Part shown: positions 61,283 through 64,000 of the stretch, in pieces
Numbering within the stretch: the stretch's first letter is position 1
Layout: each line of letters opens with the position of its first letter
Assembly: GCA_937139405.1 (NCBI GenBank)
Contig: CAKZPV010000004.1
Coordinates: forward strand, 124,001-188,000
Origin: an uncultured Nitrospirota bacterium
GTDB lineage: Bacteria; Nitrospirota; Nitrospiria; Nitrospirales; UBA8639
Direction: 5' to 3'
Length of the DNA: 64,000 bases
Position numbers and translations under genes: made by a program
Notes under the pieces: generated by a model
The model's input: the letters and a program-made list of their open reading frames with translations, nothing else
The model's database searches: none
Told to the model about the DNA's origin: nothing

Positions 61283-62929
61283 ATGAATTCTCATTTACAT
61301 CAGGACAAAGACATTTCACACATGACGATGGCAGCCATGCAACGTGGTCAACGGCTAATCGAAGCGCTCCACCATTCAGAAGCATATGTCCATCCGATTG
61401 AAGGCGTTCACCTCATTCAGACGCATACCGCCTGGGTATTGCTCACGGGCAAGCACGTCTACAAGATTAAGAAGCCTGTTGACTTCGGGTTTCTCGATTT
61501 TTCGACATTAGAAAAGCGTCGCCACTGGTGTGAGGAAGAGGTGCGTCTTAATCAGCGCTTTGCACCCACTATCTATTTGGAAGTTGTCGAGATCTGTGGA
61601 ACACTCACGCACCCACATATAGGCGGGCCTGGGTCGGTGTTGGAATACGCCGTGCACATGCGCCAGTTCCCTGGCAAGCAACTCTTAAGTGAACTAGCCG
61701 AACACAAACAACTCAAGATTGCCCATATTGACCAATTGAGTGAAAAGATTGCCACCTTTCACCAGACCACCGACCATGCTGCACCGGGCTCTGATTTTGG
61801 TCGTTCCAATCTGATTCATCACTGGGTCAGTGAAAATTTCCGTGACATCATTCCTACTCTGAAAACGGATGAAGAATGCAGACAACTCGAGTGTATTCGG
61901 CAATGGACACAAGAACAGTGGGAACAGCTAAAACCATATTTCGCTTACAGAAAACAGAACGGCTTTATTCGGGAATGCCACGGGGATCTCCACCTGCGCA
62001 ACATGACGATCATCGACGGAGAGATCACACCCTTTGATTGTATTGAATTCAACGCCGAATTGCGCTGGATTGATGTGATGAGTGAAGTAGCATTTCTGAT
62101 CATGGACCTAGAGGAACACGGCTATCCACACCTCGGGCATCAGTTCTTGAATGGGTATCTCCAACATACCGGTGATTATGAAGGACTCAGGTTGCTGCCC
62201 TATTATCTAGTATATCGTGCATTGGTGAGGGCGAAAGTTGCCATCCTTCGCAGAGAACAAGTTTCCCCTCAGACACAAGATTATCTAGAGTCTTCAGTTA
62301 ACTACCGACATTATCTACAGCTTGCGCGCCAACACATGGACAAAGAACCATCTATCCTTTTGATCACTCATGGATTATCTGGTTCAGGAAAATCCACTGT
62401 GAGTCTGGCATTAACCCAAGCGAAAGGAATCATTCAGATTCGGTCGGACATCGAAAGAAAAAGACTTAGTAGCCTAAAAGTCACTGAGCACCACACATTT
62501 GAAGTGAATACCGGAATGTATGACAGCCAACAGACCGAGAAAACCTATCAACGACTGGCTGAGTTAGCGACTTATGTCATTGAAGCCGGCTTCCCTGTTT
62601 TGTTGGATGCAACGTTTCTCCAAGAAAAGCACCGCGACCTCATAAGACAAGTGGCTAACACGCTTCAGGTCCCCTTTCTCATCTTACATTGTGTGGCACC
62701 GAACACTATGCTCGAACAACGCATATGTGTTCGCAAGGAAATTGGCCAGGATCCCTCTGATGCCACACCCGAAGTGTTGAATGTACAACGTGACCACGCA
62801 CAGCCTTTGCGAGCTGATGAACAAACTCTGACGCTCACCGTCGACACTAGCCAGGAAAATTATATGCAAACCTTATTGGAAAATTTAAATGAGCGACTGG
62901 AAGCCCGAATGAGGCAACCATTTTTATAA
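61283..62929 (+). CDS. Bifunctional aminoglycoside phosphotransferase-like / AAA_33 kinase protein
   Basis: About 548 residues. The N-terminal half is APH-like: YKIKKPVDFGFLDFSTLEKR, catalytic HGDLHLRNM and the metal loop DCIEFNAELRWIDVMSEVAFLIMDL. The C-terminal half is a P-loop kinase with LSGSGKST, IRSDIERKRL and LLDATFL. This two-domain architecture is widespread, often near stress and carbon genes; its substrate is unknown. Start uncertain (61283 or 61322). Confidence 0.88.
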   Translation: MNSHLHQDKDISHMTMAAMQRGQRLIEALHHSEAYVHPIEGVHLIQTHTAWVLLTGKHVYKIKKPVDFGFLDFSTLEKRRHWCEEEVRLNQRFAPTIYLEVVEICGTLTHPHIGGPGSVLEYAVHMRQFPGKQLLSELAEHKQLKIAHIDQLSEKIATFHQTTDHAAPGSDFGRSNLIHHWVSENFRDIIPTLKTDEECRQLECIRQWTQEQWEQLKPYFAYRKQNGFIRECHGDLHLRNMTIIDGEITPFDCIEFNAELRWIDVMSEVAFLIMDLEEHGYPHLGHQFLNGYLQHTGDYEGLRLLPYYLVYRALVRAKVAILRREQVSPQTQDYLESSVNYRHYLQLARQHMDKEPSILLITHGLSGSGKSTVSLALTQAKGIIQIRSDIERKRLSSLKVTEHHTFEVNTGMYDSQQTEKTYQRLAELATYVIEAGFPVLLDATFLQEKHRDLIRQVANTLQVPFLILHCVAPNTMLEQRICVRKEIGQDPSDATPEVLNVQRDHAQPLRADEQTLTLTVDTSQENYMQTLLENLNERLEARMRQPFL

Positions 62930-63013
62930 TACTTCTTTATCCTCTTAAGGAATTTCTTTCTAGAAGAATATGATTGACGTAATCTTCACGCACAATGATT
63001 AGGAGACCACATA

Positions 63014-64000
63014 ATGACTAACATTGAAACCGTCTTATCTGACGAAGCAAAAACGCTTCTTCAGCATCAGTGTACAACTATCCCCAAAGACAGTTTGGCC
63101 TTACCAGGACCAGATTTCGTCGATCGAGTCGTTACGTTAAGCGACCGTAGACCACGCACCTTGCGGAGCCTGCAAACGTTCTTTAATCACGGGCGACTAG
63201 CCGGCACAGGATACTTGTCAATTCTTCCAGTCGACCAAGGTGTTGAGCATTCTGCAGGTGCCTCGTTCGCTCCGAATCCCATCTATTTCGATCCTGAGAA
63301 CATTATTCGACTCGCTATTGAAGGCGGCTGCAACGCCGTGGCTTCGACCGTCGGCATCCTGGGTTCCGTGGGCCGAAAATATGCTCACAAAATTCCCTTC
63401 CTTGTGAAGATCAACCATAACGAACTGTTAACGTATCCTGCTATCCATGACCAAACCCTGTTCGCGAGTGTAAACCAGGCCTTTAACTTAGGTGCCGTGG
63501 CCATAGGTGCCACGGTCTATTTCGGTTCTCCGGAAGCCCGTCGCCAAATACAAGAAATCAGCGAAGCCTTTGCGCATGCCCATGAACTGGGTCTGGCTAC
63601 GGTGCTATGGGCGTATCTGCGGAACAGTGCATTTAAAAAAGATGGAAAAGACTATCACAATGCTGCAGACCTGACGGGCCAGGGGAACTACTTGGGTGCA
63701 ACCATTGAGGCGGACATCATCAAGCAAAAACAGGCCGAAAAGAACGGCGGGTATCCCGCCATTCATTTCGGCCGCACCGACGATAGAGTCTACCGAGAAC
63801 TGACCAGTGAACACCCCATCGATTTAGTACGCTATCAGGTAGCCAACTGCTTCATGGGTCGAGTCGGCATGATCAACTCGGGTGGGCCATCGGGCAAGGA
63901 CGATTTGCACCAGGCCGTTCGAACGGCCGTCATTAACAAACGTGCTGGGGGAATGGGAGTCATCAGTGGCCGCAAATCGTTCCAAAAACCGATGAAAGAG
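63014..64000 (+). CDS. fbaB: Class I fructose-bisphosphate aldolase (DhnA/FbaB type), partial
   Basis: 329 codons to the window edge, start ATG after [41 protein letters not shown] and [27 protein letters not shown] identify the DhnA-type class I aldolase. The C-terminal [37 protein letters not shown] matches the phosphate-binding end. Acts with GAPDH and PEP synthase in gluconeogenesis. Only the last residues lie outside the window. Confidence 0.95.
   Translation, partial: MTNIETVLSDEAKTLLQHQCTTIPKDSLALPGPDFVDRVVTLSDRRPRTLRSLQTFFNHGRLAGTGYLSILPVDQGVEHSAGASFAPNPIYFDPENIIRLAIEGGCNAVASTVGILGSVGRKYAHKIPFLVKINHNELLTYPAIHDQTLFASVNQAFNLGAVAIGATVYFGSPEARRQIQEISEAFAHAHELGLATVLWAYLRNSAFKKDGKDYHNAADLTGQGNYLGATIEADIIKQKQAEKNGGYPAIHFGRTDDRVYRELTSEHPIDLVRYQVANCFMGRVGMINSGGPSGKDDLHQAVRTAVINKRAGGMGVISGRKSFQKPMKE

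Noticed and set aside
1-64000. Stop-codon reassignment explaining the interrupted genes
   Set aside because: The three interrupting stops are TAG, TGA and TAA, and all three are used as normal ends of intact genes.
1-64000. tRNA, rRNA, CRISPR arrays, insertion sequences
   Set aside because: No cloverleaf-like, rRNA-like, repeat-spacer or transposase sequence was recognised in either strand.

Overview
The window looks like a chromosomal segment of a Gram-negative, chemolithotrophic bacterium, most likely of the phylum Nitrospirota (Nitrospira-like). This is inferred from gene content: many small periplasmic c-type cytochromes (12 intact genes carrying 18 CxxCH haem motifs), a MauG-type diheme peroxidase, a very large multicopper oxidase, tandem universal stress proteins, CBS-domain proteins, MBL-rhodanese proteins, and a phosphoketolase/TreT/acetate kinase operon. 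I see no rRNA, tRNA, CRISPR array or intact insertion sequence.

Region 1 (1-7.1 kb) is a compact sigma-54 module. It holds a large multicopper oxidase (C-terminus outside the window), an outer-membrane barrel protein, a sigma-54 activator (bEBP) with a cysteine-rich sensor domain, and a stand-alone receiver. Both the oxidase and the barrel gene have a textbook -24/-12 element on the minus strand, and both share the same two upstream motifs at exactly the same spacing. Region 2 (7.3-13.8 kb) carries a universal stress protein, a P-type cation ATPase, a membrane-anchored pentahaem cytochrome next to a cytochrome b-like protein, a PH-domain protein and a sugar-phosphate nucleotidyltransferase.

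Region 3 (14.3-26.7 kb) starts with a second sigma-54 promoter, driving a receiver and a soluble double-PAS histidine kinase followed by a run of cytochromes. A third sigma-54 promoter at 21.5 kb drives a DUF2892 / mini-protein / MBL-double-rhodanese operon. These two promoters share a 25-26 bp upstream site, and the decayed C-terminus of an NtrC-type activator lies just before the second. A DUF1264 protein, a dead cytochrome gene, a cupredoxin and a barrel protein follow. Region 4 (27.6-31.7 kb) has a Cu/Zn-SOD lipoprotein, three cytochromes, Hsp20 and MarC.

Region 5 (32.0-39.2 kb, minus strand) is an Mla lipid-transport operon (MlaC, MlaE with fused STAS, MlaF, MlaD, auxiliary lipoprotein). 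Embedded in it are an exported protein-isoaspartate methyltransferase and a glutaredoxin-DsbD-like fusion; a FetB-like permease ends it. Region 6 (40.5-46.5 kb) is a carbon operon read galT-ackA-treT-xfp; ppsA, GAPDH and class I aldolase further right add the C3/C6 backbone. Region 7 (46.8-63 kb) holds a DUF211/VIT pair, dodecin, several mini-proteins, CBS proteins, an MtfA-like peptidase with a SEC-C tail, a macro-domain protein, and a second DUF2892/MBL-rhodanese/USP operon.

The best candidates for something undescribed are the bEBP-controlled oxidase/barrel module with its structured leader, the shared upstream site of the other two sigma-54 promoters, and a zinc-ribbon gene whose first CxxC cysteine codon is UGA. 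Three otherwise coherent genes are broken by one or more stop codons (TAG, TGA and TAA).
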